64,000 bases of DNA from Artemia franciscana. Taxonomy: Eukaryota > Arthropoda > Branchiopoda > Anostraca > Artemiidae. The stretch spans positions 37,306,519-37,370,518 of the forward strand of contig NC_088882.1 in NCBI RefSeq assembly GCF_032884065.1, read 5' to 3'. Position numbers and translations under genes: made by a program. The first letter of the stretch is position 1; the number at the start of each line of letters is the position of its first letter. Below are positions 12,661-22,896 of the stretch, in pieces. The notes beneath the pieces are model-generated. The model did no database searches. It saw only the letters and a program-made list of their open reading frames with translations, and had not been told where the DNA came from.

Positions 12661-15169
12661 CTCTGTATTTTTATAATATCTTCATTATGGGGCTCATGCA
12701 AGTTTTCAGAGTTAAGCAACTGGCATGAAACTCAAAACTTGTCTTTAGATTGTTTCAGACCAGAATAGCCATCAATAGAGATACAGGAGAAATTTATTAC
12801 TGCTGTATTTGTAATGCACTTGTTAATTCCAAGTTTTTGTATTTTCCTTTACAAAATCATATTCTGTAACCTAATTGGATCTCTGATAGGATCAATTTTG
12901 ATAATTTATCACCATTCAAAAAGCTTTATCATGAAGAAAATTTGAATTGAATGTCTGATTGATCATTCAATATTGATTTATTTATTGATTGATTTTTTAT
13001 TCAATTACCTTTTTACCTGTAAAAAAAAAATTGTCTTGTACTTTAGCACTTATTTTTAAGGTTTGTCTCCTCCAAATATTGTGTAAACATTTATCTATAT
13101 GCTTCTTGCGTTTATTCTGAACCAAGGATAGCTCAGGTGATGTCTAAACCAAAATTTGGAAAATTTGGAAAACATTCAATTTGCTTTATCTGACTTGCAG
13201 ATGCAATTCTGAAGATTTCACTTCTACAATACAAAGGTAGTCTCAGGTCATCCAAGTTCTGTACCCAGAGCATTGATTGTTGGAGGAAGTTGTCTCCCTT
13301 TAAATTTTGATTGAAACACTTTTAGGAAATTTCATTGGATAATAATACTTTTTGATATTTTCATGGAATAAAATGAAAATAATTTGCATTCTTAGCTTTT
13401 GAAAAATCTATCCCTCTTTCTTCACTACATTTTTGTGAATGAACATAACTGATACTTCATTTTCCATTGAAGCTTTTGAATTTACCAAATGAATTCTATT
13501 ACTTAGCTGGGTAAAATGTAAAAACACTACTTGGCCCACAACACGTGGTCTTTGAGAATGGTAGATCTGAAGCATAAGAATGGAAGGCTTCTTAGAAGGT
13601 TTCAAAAAAAGGTGACAAGTTATAAGTGAAGACCAGCCCAGGAAATAGTAACCAAGACTCTACAAAAAGAAATCTTGATAACACTTAAGACATTTCAACA
13701 GTTGGCTTTTTATCCTAATTCCAAACTTATTGAATTCATGGTATTAATTTCATGTCCAAAAATTATATTAATAATTTTTGAGTTATTTTTTATATTAATA
13801 ATTATTGTGTAATAATAATATTTGATTAAATAAAGCAATAAGTATATTTATTAAATTAAAACTCATTTAAAGCAAAAAGCCTGAAACATCTGCCTAATTT
13901 TGAAATAAGGGGGAAATACCACCAAAAAGAAAAGGGGCTGTAATGAAATTCAAATAATTGTATTCAGTATATTAGATAACTTTACTGTAGAGTAGTGATT
14001 TCCAGTCTTTTTCAAATGCATGCGTTTTGACAAAAATCTTCATCATTGAACACACTTTTCCACATAGTATTATTAACTACCAATTGGTTTATTTTTTTTT
14101 CAACTTCTTAGTAAAGACTGAGCTTTAAAGGTCCATATTAGACATTCATCATATATGAAAACTGATTATATTCATTATGTCAGAAAAAAATATACTTAGT
14201 CTAAGTAAAATTCTTTTTCAACAAAAATTAAAAAAAGAACTGTTTGTACATTATTGTTGTGATGAAAATTCAATCCAAAATTTATCTTTAAAATAATTTC
14301 AAAGTAATAGAAAATATTGCATATTATTTTTGACAATTTATGCAGGTTTATGAACAGAAAGCTTTATGCCACTCGGTGAAGTCATTTAGCTTAAATATTT
14401 CAGTTCAGACCAATGATGAGACGTAGAGTCTTGAGTCTGAAGTTGGATGAAGCTTATTTCTATGTTTGCTCTTGATAAATGCATAGGACGAAAACACTTT
14501 CTCAAGATATTTTGAGTTTTGGAAAGGCAGCAGACGCTTCAGGGCTACATCACTCTGCTTTTGTAAATCCAAAATTCGAGTGCTATCTTTAGGGAGTCCT
14601 TCTTAATTGTTTGATTTTTAGACTATTTTGAACAAAATATCCTAAATTTCAGTCAGAGGTCCTTATTGAGAAGGTAGTTAAAAAGAGGATTGACCAATGT
14701 TGGTTGACCTCCATTAATGTTTTCTCTAAAGATGATACTAGAAATTTTTCATTAGATATAAGTTTAGTTCCCTGTTGGCCTTAGGCAACCAGTGTTTCAA
14801 TTTAAAGGGGTTCTGGGATAAAAAATAATAACAATAATGCATTGAAGTGTTATGCATTTTACTATGGACTACACTTGAGCATTGCCTCTGAAAGGAATTT
14901 ACTTTTCTAGGAATCTTAGGTTTCCATCACAGTCTTTTTGGGTAAACAAAGAACTAAAGTCTGTTTACCATAAGACTATTTTTATTGCAAGTGGTTAATC
15001 TAAAGATGAAGTGCTAATAAATTGGTTTTGAATTTTGGAATCCATTTATCTATTCTTGTTTTACCTGTTTCTAAAAATATTTTCTAGGTTAGGTCCTCTT
15101 TGTACTCTTTGAAGATATGGCTGTCAAATTCGTTGATTTTTCAATTTATGTCGGTTTTTAATTATCCAG
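12661..15169. other. Upstream region of the zinc-finger gene (copy 1)
   Basis: AT-rich sequence without a credible gene. From 13640 it is shared with unit 2 (33833 and 39188 onwards). A 30-nt stretch at 14346-14375 has an AG before it, GTGAAG after it and is open; it is discussed as a possible micro-exon in the findings. No TATA box or initiator could be assigned with confidence. Confidence 0.4.
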
Positions 15170-15258
15170 AGCTGTGAAGTGAAGCTGACTGTGTATTTGA
15201 ATCAATTAGTGAAAGATGGACACTCTCAACGTCTTTGGAATCACTGCTGTGAAGCAAG
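15170..15258 (+). CDS. Zinc-finger gene copy 1, exon 1 (start exon)
   Basis: An acceptor-like ATTATCCAG ends at 15169, so a non-coding exon may lie upstream. The start is ATG at 15216 (AAAGATGG context), chosen because a TGA lies in frame six bases upstream in both copies, which rules out an N-terminal extension. It codes for MDTLNVFGITAVKQ and one base of the next codon, then a GTAATC donor. The phase-1 end joins exon 2 to give VKQEIEDP. VKQE fits the SUMO-attachment consensus (hydrophobic-K-x-E). Copy 2 has MDTPNV. Confidence 0.7.
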
Positions 15259-16746
15259 GTAATCGATGTTGCAGCTTACCCTCTGATTAATAAACTTATC
15301 ATCAATTTTAATTACATTTTTTCCTCCCGTAAAATTTTTAATGAATTTTTAAGAGAGGTTGAAAGAATATCCCCATTTCCTTGAACAAATGGTTTGAATT
15401 TAAACTTAAAAGTATAATCTATCAGCTAATAATCAGGAGCAATAGGGATCCCAAATATAGAGGATATGCGTATATTGTGTTTCTTGGATTAGAAAAATCC
15501 AAAAACCTATACTTTTAACCTGAGGATAAGTTTACATTGCCTTTAAGTGTATTGCATTTTTGTTTACGCTAGGTTAAACTTCTGATGGATATTAGGCATA
15601 TTCCATTCACTTTTAACACATTTGATGAAGGATCAGTTGTGATCATGGCTCATAGCAGGAAGTCTGACTTATTTTTGACTTCAACATAAACATACAAAAT
15701 AGAAAATAAAAGAATTATATTGATAAATGTTCTTAAAATATTTCTTGAAATAAGTCAATAAGATAACTTGAGAACTCAAAATCATAAGACAAACTTAATG
15801 ACACTCATATATTTCCTAGGGGTCTTAAAATCAACTCACCAAAGCTTTCTCAAGGAAATTTGATATTTTGAGGTTTGTTTAACCTTGAAGTTTCTTCCCA
15901 AATAAAAATTTTTTGAACGAGTATTTTGAACAGATTTGTTACAATACACAAAGTTAATGTGCTATTTATTCTTAACACAAAAAGGACTATGAGAATCTTG
16001 GTGAGTTAATCGAGTTGCGTTTATGTATCGCAATTTCAAGTTGCTTGATTTTGATTTAAGGGTTTTTTCTATACTTGAATTCTTTTTCATTTTTTAAAGT
16101 TAAATTGTTTATTTAACGTATTGGAAGTCAAAATTTCATAAAAACTAGTTTTTTGAAATTAAAAAGCAAAAGCCACGGACTTGTTTCTCCCAGTCTTCAC
16201 ATGAAAATTTAATGTTTGCTTTAGAGGCCTCGGAAAATCAAAATTCCTTTCAACTCCTGCACATTGTCTCTTCATAACTCACAAAAATTCTTCCGAGATA
16301 AACCGAGGGAAATAATGTGTGCTTGGTTTTTAATATCTGACATAATTTTTTTATCATACATTAGGAGCTGTTATGACCTCAGCATGAACTGTTGTGTGAA
16401 GCAAAGATTGTTAGATAGTGTAACTTTTATTATGCTAATTGATTTTGATTGGTAATTTTATATTTTTATTTATCTGGAACTAGTATATAATGTTATTGTT
16501 TGGTGCATATTTAGCTCTTCTTTCTTCTTCTTTTCTTTCTTTGATTCACTTCTATGAGTTACTTTCAGCATTACATATAGTTATATGCCGTATTGTTTAA
16601 TTGTGCAATGACAAAGCCAAAAACAGTCAGCCAATCCATGCGTCGATCTTGCAAAACTTTTTTTGGGTATCAAAAGGGTTTTTGATCATCATTGAATCAT
16701 TGTTCTGAGATTTCTTGCGTAAATTTTCCATTATTCTTTTTTTTAG
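15259..16746 (+). other. Intron 1 of the zinc-finger gene (copy 1)
   Basis: A GT-AG intron of 1488 bp that ends in a long T tract and TTTTAG. It holds no recognisable element. A 63-residue open frame at 16264 is present in copy 2 as well, but it starts without ATG and has no coding character. Confidence 0.6.
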
Positions 16747-16917
16747 AAATTGAAGATCCTCTACCGAATGATCACAAAAGTCTGTTTGGATGTACTAATC
16801 CTATTCTATTACCTGTGGAGGGTAGTAATCTTGTGAATTTTTTTCAAGACATATCTACCAAGCTCGAACCTAATTGCAACCCTGCGAAACCGGAGCCAAA
16901 TGCTGACGTGGACTGTG
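16747..16917 (+). CDS. Zinc-finger gene copy 1, exon 2 (linker)
   Basis: 171 nt between TTTTTTTTAG and GTATGC, phase 1 at both ends. It codes for residues 15-72, starting EIEDPLPNDHKSLFG, then NLVNFFQDISTKLEP and AKPEPNADVDC. The stretch is acidic and Pro/Asn-rich, with no recognised domain; it lacks the paired CxxC pattern of a ZAD domain. I saw no coding difference from copy 2 (42236-42406), which suggests constraint or recent origin. Confidence 0.7.
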
Positions 16918-18578
16918 GTATGCTTTTCAATATTTTTGTCTTATGTTTGCAGGCCACAATAGAATATTCCATTTTGAACTGCCTTGGAAATTCAGTAGAA
17001 ATTGAAGGAGAATTTTATTGTCATGAAGGTAATTAGGTCACAAAGTCAGCGGCTATGAAAATCGTGTCTAGTAGTCCCATTTTTGGAACACTTTTGGAAC
17101 TATTTCTTAAGGGGCTTTGGAGATTGGAATGGTTTGGAATAATCATTTTTGTTTCCCAAAGTTAATTCTTGAAAAAAATTCAAATGAAAAACTTTTTGGT
17201 TAAACTTTAAATTCCTTTCTAACATTCCAGGAATGTGTCATAAAATATATTGTTTTTGGCAAACAGATTAAACTCTATAAAAGATGCCAACAATAATAGT
17301 GGTATGAGTTTTTCTTTTTAGCTCTGTAACACGTGGTTTTATTAATGACAGTTAAGATACATATAATATTAACATCAAACTTGCATTAAAGAATCATAAA
17401 GTGATTTATTGTATATATGTAATTCTTAAAATAGCAGAAGAGAATATAAATATCCGTGAGAAAATTAAAGACAAAGTTATAAAGCTCTCAAGAAATTTTC
17501 AAAAGTAATCATTTTGATACTTTTAATATGTAATTTTGATTATTTATATAACACAGGCAGGGTCATTTGTTTCCAAAGCACTAGTAAACAAAAGGAAAAC
17601 AACAATCTTCCTTGTTGAAGAAGGTGGGGGACTGCAAGTCTCCAGTACAGGATTTCAATGATGATGATGTCAATTGTTTAACTTCTATTAAGGTCTTATT
17701 ACGTGACGTCGGTAGCCTCTTCATTGAAACTACTAAAATTATTTTTCAAAAATAAAAATCACTGCATTGCTAAATTTGAGAAGATGTTTCAAAATATAAT
17801 CCAAAATTTATAACTGATAAAGGTGAAGTTTAAGCACGATATAGAATGTTGTCTACAGTCTAAGAATATGTTTGTTAAAAAAATATGTCAAATAAACTAT
17901 GTCTTTTAACCAGCTAAAATCGCATTTTACATAATTTGATCTTTTCAATTGAATTTTTTGTTGTTGTATACTTGGAGCAATGACATGAACATAGACATTT
18001 TTTATTTTTATTCAAAACGTATAAATTAAACAAAGAATTTACCATTAACGGACACTCTTAAGACAAAAGAGAGCAATACCAACATAATGTCAGTATTGAA
18101 ATCTTACCTATATAAAGTTCCAGACTTGCGTTTTTGGTTGGAATTACATTTCAAAACCTCTAATGAGATAGATGGTGTTGGTTTCTCTTAATTACTAGAT
18201 GGGTAGCTATTCTTTGGCTGCTTTAGTTGTGATTTGTTCTTTGGCTGTTAATTGAGCCAATAGCTCAATGAGATTGCTACTGCGTCACTCAAGAGCAGCT
18301 GAAAACCTACGATAAAGAATGTCGACTACAGTGATTCCAATGGTAGTCTTTCAATCCTTATGCCCCTCTTTTAGGAATTTCTCTTACATTTTTTTTTTTG
18401 TAAACTTAGGCTATTAAAATAAACCGAAATAGCACTCAGTCACCTGAGTGCTAAGTGCCGAGTGCACTAGTCAGAAATGACTAGTTTTTCTCTCTAAACA
18501 GGTTTTTTCAAAAAGTTTTAACAGTAAGTAACTTTGCAGCATTTTTGTTTTTTTTTAATTCTATTTCAACTTTCGTAG
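16918..18578 (+). other. Intron 2 of the zinc-finger gene (copy 1)
   Basis: A GT-AG intron of 1661 bp ending TTTCGTAG. At 18481 (CTAGTT) it has the uninterrupted version of the site where copy 2 carries a 930-bp insertion. Otherwise no element is seen. Confidence 0.6.
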
Positions 18579-18737
18579 AACCCAAAGATGAATCATCAAA
18601 CGACAATAAATGTATTTTCCCTTTACTATCAATGAAACGCGATGATAGTCTTTTGGCTAGTTCTCCTGGCACATTTCCAGATTGCAAACCTAGTTCTGGT
18701 CACCTTAAACTGGAGTCACAAAGTGGCAAGGACAAAG
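18579..18737 (+). CDS. Zinc-finger gene copy 1, exon 3 (linker)
   Basis: 159 nt, phase 1 at both ends, between TTTCGTAG and GTATGT. It codes for residues 72-125, with EPKDESSNDNKCIFPLLS, KRDDSLLASSPGTF and LKLESQSGKDK. It is Ser/Asp-rich and probably unstructured. Copy 2 differs at several residues (K/N, P/S, P/A, L/M). No domain is recognised. Confidence 0.7.
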
Positions 18738-19059
18738 GTATGTTTGAAGTATCTTGAGCTTCTTGTGTATATTTCGGTATCCAAAATAATAAACCAAATC
18801 ATTTCCTTCCTAATTGTGGTGGGGCATCAAAGTTATATGTTTCTGCATCTGATCGTGCTGGTTGAATATGTCTAGTACACATTTATTATCAAACGTCCCG
18901 GATAGTTTTAGTTGTTAGGATATTTTTTATAAATTTATGTATCCCAATTAATTCCTTGAACAAAACGACAAACGTACCTTTATTTGCAATTCTTTTTTAA
19001 CTTTTAATGCTCACTACATCGATTTTATGTCACTTGTTATTAACCAAGTGACATACAGC

Positions 19060-19594
19060 TCTGTTTGGGGGAGTTGGGGATTCCAGGATTTCCAGAAAAC
19101 CGGAAATCTTGGAAAACGCTTATAAATGTCGTAGATACGTGGTTGACGTAACCGGACTGGATATGCTCTCTTTGGGGGAGTTAGGTGGTGGGGTACAGTG
19201 CTTTGGCGAGTTTGGTGCTTCTGGACGTGCTAGGACGATAACAATTGGTAGGAATGTCAGGGAGTTGCAGAAATTGACTTGATAAAGTCGTTTTCCCCGA
19301 TTTGACCATCTGGGGGGCTGAAGGGAGAGGAACAATTAGAAAAATTGAGGTATTTTTAACTTACGAGTGGGTGATGGGATCTTAATGAATTTTGATATTT
19401 AGGAGGACCTTGTGTCCTCCTAAAAAATTGAGGACCTTGGCAGGCGTATCAAGTACCAGACTAGATTAAATTAGAAATAGTCTCTTCCCCGATTCGACTA
19501 TCTTGGGGGTGGGAGGAGTGAGCGAACGAAATAATTGAGAAGAATTTTATTTGCCGATAGAGCAAATAATTGTTCTTTTTAAGTATGGCTTTTG
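19060..19594. repeat. Family A repeats in intron 3 (copy 1)
   Basis: Family A landmarks: GGAAATCTTGGAAAACGC near 19104, the TTTGGCGAGTTTGGTGCTTC motif near 19202, and GATATTTAGGAGGACCTTG near 19399. Near 19400 there is a 21-bp stretch with 8-bp inverted arms (AGGAGGAC / GTCCTCCT) where copy 2 has about 100 bp of normal repeat sequence, so copy 1 carries a local rearrangement. Confidence 0.7.
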
Positions 19595-20903
19595 GTCTAG
19601 GGCAGTGGTTTTCAACCTTTTTTCCCCCATGGACCCCTTTTCCCTTCTTTTTATCTTGGTGGACCCCTTCATAGCTATTTGACATAAGAACATTTTTTAT
19701 TCTTTACTAATATAAATTTTAAGGTTTTAATTATCAAACAAATACCATATGATTTATAAAATTTATAAAATATACGATTTATAAAATTTACAAAATAAAA
19801 AGCTTTATTTTTAAATGAAAACTAATTTAATACAAATAAAATATTCTAATATAATAATCATAATTATTATTATTATTACTATTATTGTGGTAGTAACTAC
19901 AATATTACAAGTTTCTACAAGTTTCTTCGATTGGCAAGCAGCTAAAGCTCATGGAGAGTAGAGCTCCCCAGGCTGTTTAATTCACTCCAACATTATTTAT
20001 GTAAACTGGATAAAAAAAGCAGTTGAAATTAAGTGTGTGATTAAGAAAAAGGAAAAGGCATGTTTATTCAATGAGATTCTTGTGGTTGATTCTTCTCGAC
20101 AAGTTTCTTTATATTTGGTTCTATCGATGTTAATGATAGTAGAAGATCACCCCTTTTCACAATGTCAAGTCTATTGTGAGCTTTTGATAAAATTTGAGAA
20201 AAACGACTGAATCCCAACAAAATAAGATGTAGGAAAAGCAATAACGTAGAACTGCGCTTTATCCCAGAGCAAAGGGTACTTTGTAGCAACATTATTTGTT
20301 TTCCATATATTGTACTTTCCACCTTTGAATTTTGCACGTATTGTTTCATCACTTTGTAATTCGATGAGGGGCTCTTGCAAAGATTATTCATTTTCGGCAA
20401 CATTAACTTCGAAAGGAATTGAAACCCAAATCGGTATATCCATTCCGAGTAGGTCACTAAACCGATTCAAAATAATGTAAATTACAGTAGAAATCAATTT
20501 CTTTAAAATAAAGAGCGTTCTGAGTTGGTTTTCTTCATGCAGAGATTACGGATTTTACGGATGGCTCTTGCAAAGATTATTCCATTTCGGCAACATTAAC
20601 TTCGAAAGGAATTGAAACCCAAATCGGTATGTCCATTCCGAGTAGGTCACTAAACCAATTCAAAATAATGTAAATTACAGCAGAAATCAATTTCTTAAAA
20701 ATAAGGAGCGTTCTGAGTTGGTTTTCTTCATGGACCCCCAAAATATCATTGTGAACCCTCAATTTGTTGTGCTTTGCCTGTGGACCCCTGGAAATATTAC
20801 ATGGATCCCTAGGGTCGATGTGGACCCCGGTTGAAAACCACTGGTCTAGGGGTATGATTCTCGCTTTTGATGCGAGAGGATTAAGGTTCGATTCCCGGAC
20901 CAC
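19588..20903 (+). pseudogene. tRNA-derived sequence split by an hAT insertion (copy 1)
   Basis: If the hAT element and one target copy are left out, GGCTTTT-GGTCTAGGGGTATGA is followed by the anticodon arm CTCGC-TTTTGAT-GCGAG and GGTTCGATTCC. This gives a tRNA-Pro-like A box, an anticodon stem with loop triplet TTG, and an exact B-box word. The acceptor stem and T stem do not pair well, so it is a tRNA relic or the head of a tRNA-derived SINE, not a working tRNA gene. Confidence 0.65.
19603..20843 (-). mobile_element. hAT DNA transposon remnant (copy 1)
   Basis: A 1241-bp element with terminal inverted repeats CAGTGGTTTTCAACC / GGTTGAAAACCACTG and a perfect 8-bp target duplication GTCTAGGG (19595-19602 and 20844-20851), as expected for hAT. 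On the minus strand it keeps only the C-terminal part of a ZBED/SCAND3-like transposase. This includes GMDIPIWVSIPFEVNVAEME, then LIELQSDETIRAKFKGGKYN and AFPTSY, and in another frame NRLDIVKRGDLLLSLTSIEP and KKLVEKNQPQESH (the dimerisation region), ending at 20068. It is frameshifted and lacks the BED finger and the catalytic core. A segment of about 193 bp is tandemly duplicated (20371 and 20564). The rest (19690-19900) is AT-rich. It cannot transpose on its own. Confidence 0.9.
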
Positions 20904-20949
20904 TGCAATTTATACATGAAGAAGATCCGAAACTAGATACATGGTCAAT

Positions 20950-21935
20950 ATAGCGATCGCTGAAAGTTGGCGGGCGTCTCAGGGACCCGACCAGATTTAA
21001 TTAGAAATAGTCTCTTCCCTGATTTGACCATTCTTGGAAGGACGGTTAAGTTTGAAAAATCGGAAAAAGTGAGGTATTTTTAACTTACGAAAGGGTTATC
21101 GGTTTTTAATGAAATTTTATATTTAGAAGGACCTCGTGTCTCAGAGCTCGTATTTTAAAGCCCGACCTGATCTGGTGACATTGGGAGTTGGAGGGGGAAA
21201 CAGGAAATCTTGGAAAACGCTTAGAGTGGAGGGATCGTAGTAAAACTTTCTGAGAAGAAGCTTTTGGCTCTCTCGACCTCGTCGCAAGTGCCATATGAGC
21301 TCTTGTTGAATGAAGAAATATGGTTTATTAGCATTTTTTTTATGAAAAAGGTATAGTGGGAGTATATCTATTTTTTTAATTAATAAATAGTTTGTTGAGA
21401 GTCAAAAGATTGCAGCTGTCTTTTATCAGGCGCATGAAATCTCGGAAAACGCTGAGAGTGGAGAGATCGGAACGAAGCTTGGTGAGAAAAGTAAGCACAA
21501 GTTCTAGATACGTGATTGACATAAACCGGAACGGATCCGCTCTCTTTGGAGGAGTTGGGAGGGGATTAATTCGGAAAATTAGAAAAAAATGAAGTATTTT
21601 TAACTTACGAACGAGTGACCAGATCTTAACAAAATTTGATATTTAGAAGAACATCGTAACACAGACCTCTTATTTTAAATCCTGACTGGATCCAGTGTCA
21701 ATGGGGGAGTTGGGGGGAAGGAACTTGCTGGGAAGAAGCTCTTGGCTCTTCCAACCTCGTCACAAGTGCCATATGAGCTCTTGGCTCTTGTTGAACGAAG
21801 AAATGTAGTTTATCAGTAGATTTTTTTTATGAGAAATGTATAGTGGGAGTATATTTATTTTGTTTTTAATGAATTAATCATTTGTTGAGAGTCAAAAGAT
21901 TGTAGCTGTTTTTTATCAGGCGCATTGGTTTGAAG
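20950..21935. repeat. Family A repeats with a 488-bp tandem duplication (copy 1)
   Basis: Two family A segments, each ending in 'CATATGAGCTCTTG...TTGTTGAA'. Each is followed by about 130 bp of shared sequence (AGTGGGAGTATAT, TTGTTGAGAGTCAAAAGATTG, TTTTATCAGGCGCAT), beginning near 21302 and 21790. A weaker third echo of the last words occurs near 22407-22440. The copy 2 gene has the same arrangement at 47827 and 48313. Confidence 0.7.
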
Positions 21936-22194
21936 GTTTGAAATGTCTGAAAGTATGTCTCTAGGGATAATTTGACTAGTGCACCACCTGGGGTCAAGCT
22001 AGCACATCATGTATTTTGCTCATTTCAAACAGAGGATTCAAATATACATTTTAATGGAAAGATTTCCACCTTATTGATATTATAGTCGTACAAGATTAGC
22101 ATTGTACATGATTTTATGTCTTCTGGACTGTACCTTTTCTACCCTCCACTCTCCCGCTTTTCTAATTCAGAATGTAAGTGACAACGGTAGGAAT

Positions 22195-22395
22195 TACGGG
22201 CAAACCGGTTGGCCCAGTTGAATAGGGTCAACGGTCAAATTTAGTCTATTCTCAACGTTTGCTTTCCATCTAGATCGTATTCCATCAGTGGATTGGATGT
22301 GGTTGACAGGCTCATCCTGGAGGGAGAAAGTCTCGAAGTTCATCTGTTTAGCCAGTTCTTTTACTCTCCGACCTTTGCCATTTAACGAACGAATA
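22195..22395 (-). mobile_element. LINE linker fragment (copy 1)
   Basis: The minus strand reads GRRVKELAKQMNFETFSLQD and then IQSTDGIRSRWKANVENRLN. This resembles the segment between endonuclease and reverse transcriptase in APE-type LINEs, where a '...DGI..RWK...E.L' pattern is usual. It is short and broken, in intron 3 of the zinc-finger gene. The match is a by-eye pattern only. Confidence 0.4.
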
Positions 22396-22896
22396 ATCGG
22401 TTGAAGGCAAAGGATTGCAGCACTCTAGTATCAGACGTATTGTTGCCCTCCCTTGATTGTTGATATAAGCTATGTTTATTAATATGTAGTTTGCAAATAA
22501 ATTAATTACTTAGTCAGTACTGAATTAATTGCAGTTCTTGGATACCACACGGTATTAACACTTTTTAGACAAACTCATATTTAAGTAATAACCTGCACAA
22601 GCCCAATCTTAAGAATTGCAATTACATTACAAGCTTAAGGTTTTAAAATTAAGAGAGTTTTTGTAAAAAAAACGGTTGTTTGCTCTTTACTTAGAAAAAA
22701 AGAAATAAAGGGTTGGTTGAATCACAAGAAAAATGCCTCACATTGGCTCTTACAAATTTGTCACCAAGGCAAGATACATTAAAACTAAATATATAGTCCG
22801 TAATTAGGGTTAAGTATCAATAGTTGAATTGAGTGACCAATAAAAGTAATTGATTTTTGAGTGAAATTTACGTTATTTCAATTTTTCCCCTTGCAG

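Noticed and set aside
16953-17028. Possible extra exon after exon 2 (AG at 16951, GTAATT after 17028)
   Set aside because: Entered in phase 1 it meets a stop, and the read-through frame has a stop in copy 2. Skipping it keeps a perfect frame in both copies.
20844-20903. A functional tRNA gene
   Set aside because: A and B boxes and an anticodon stem exist, but the acceptor and T stems do not pair and the sequence is split by the hAT element.
21392-21592. 66-residue basic frame
   Set aside because: It is family A repeat sequence read in one frame; the unit 2 counterpart does not keep it intact.
22857-22896. N-terminal extension of the finger frame (SEIYVIS...)
   Set aside because: It begins with TTG and runs through a TTTTTCCCCTTGCAG acceptor. 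It is the end of intron 3.
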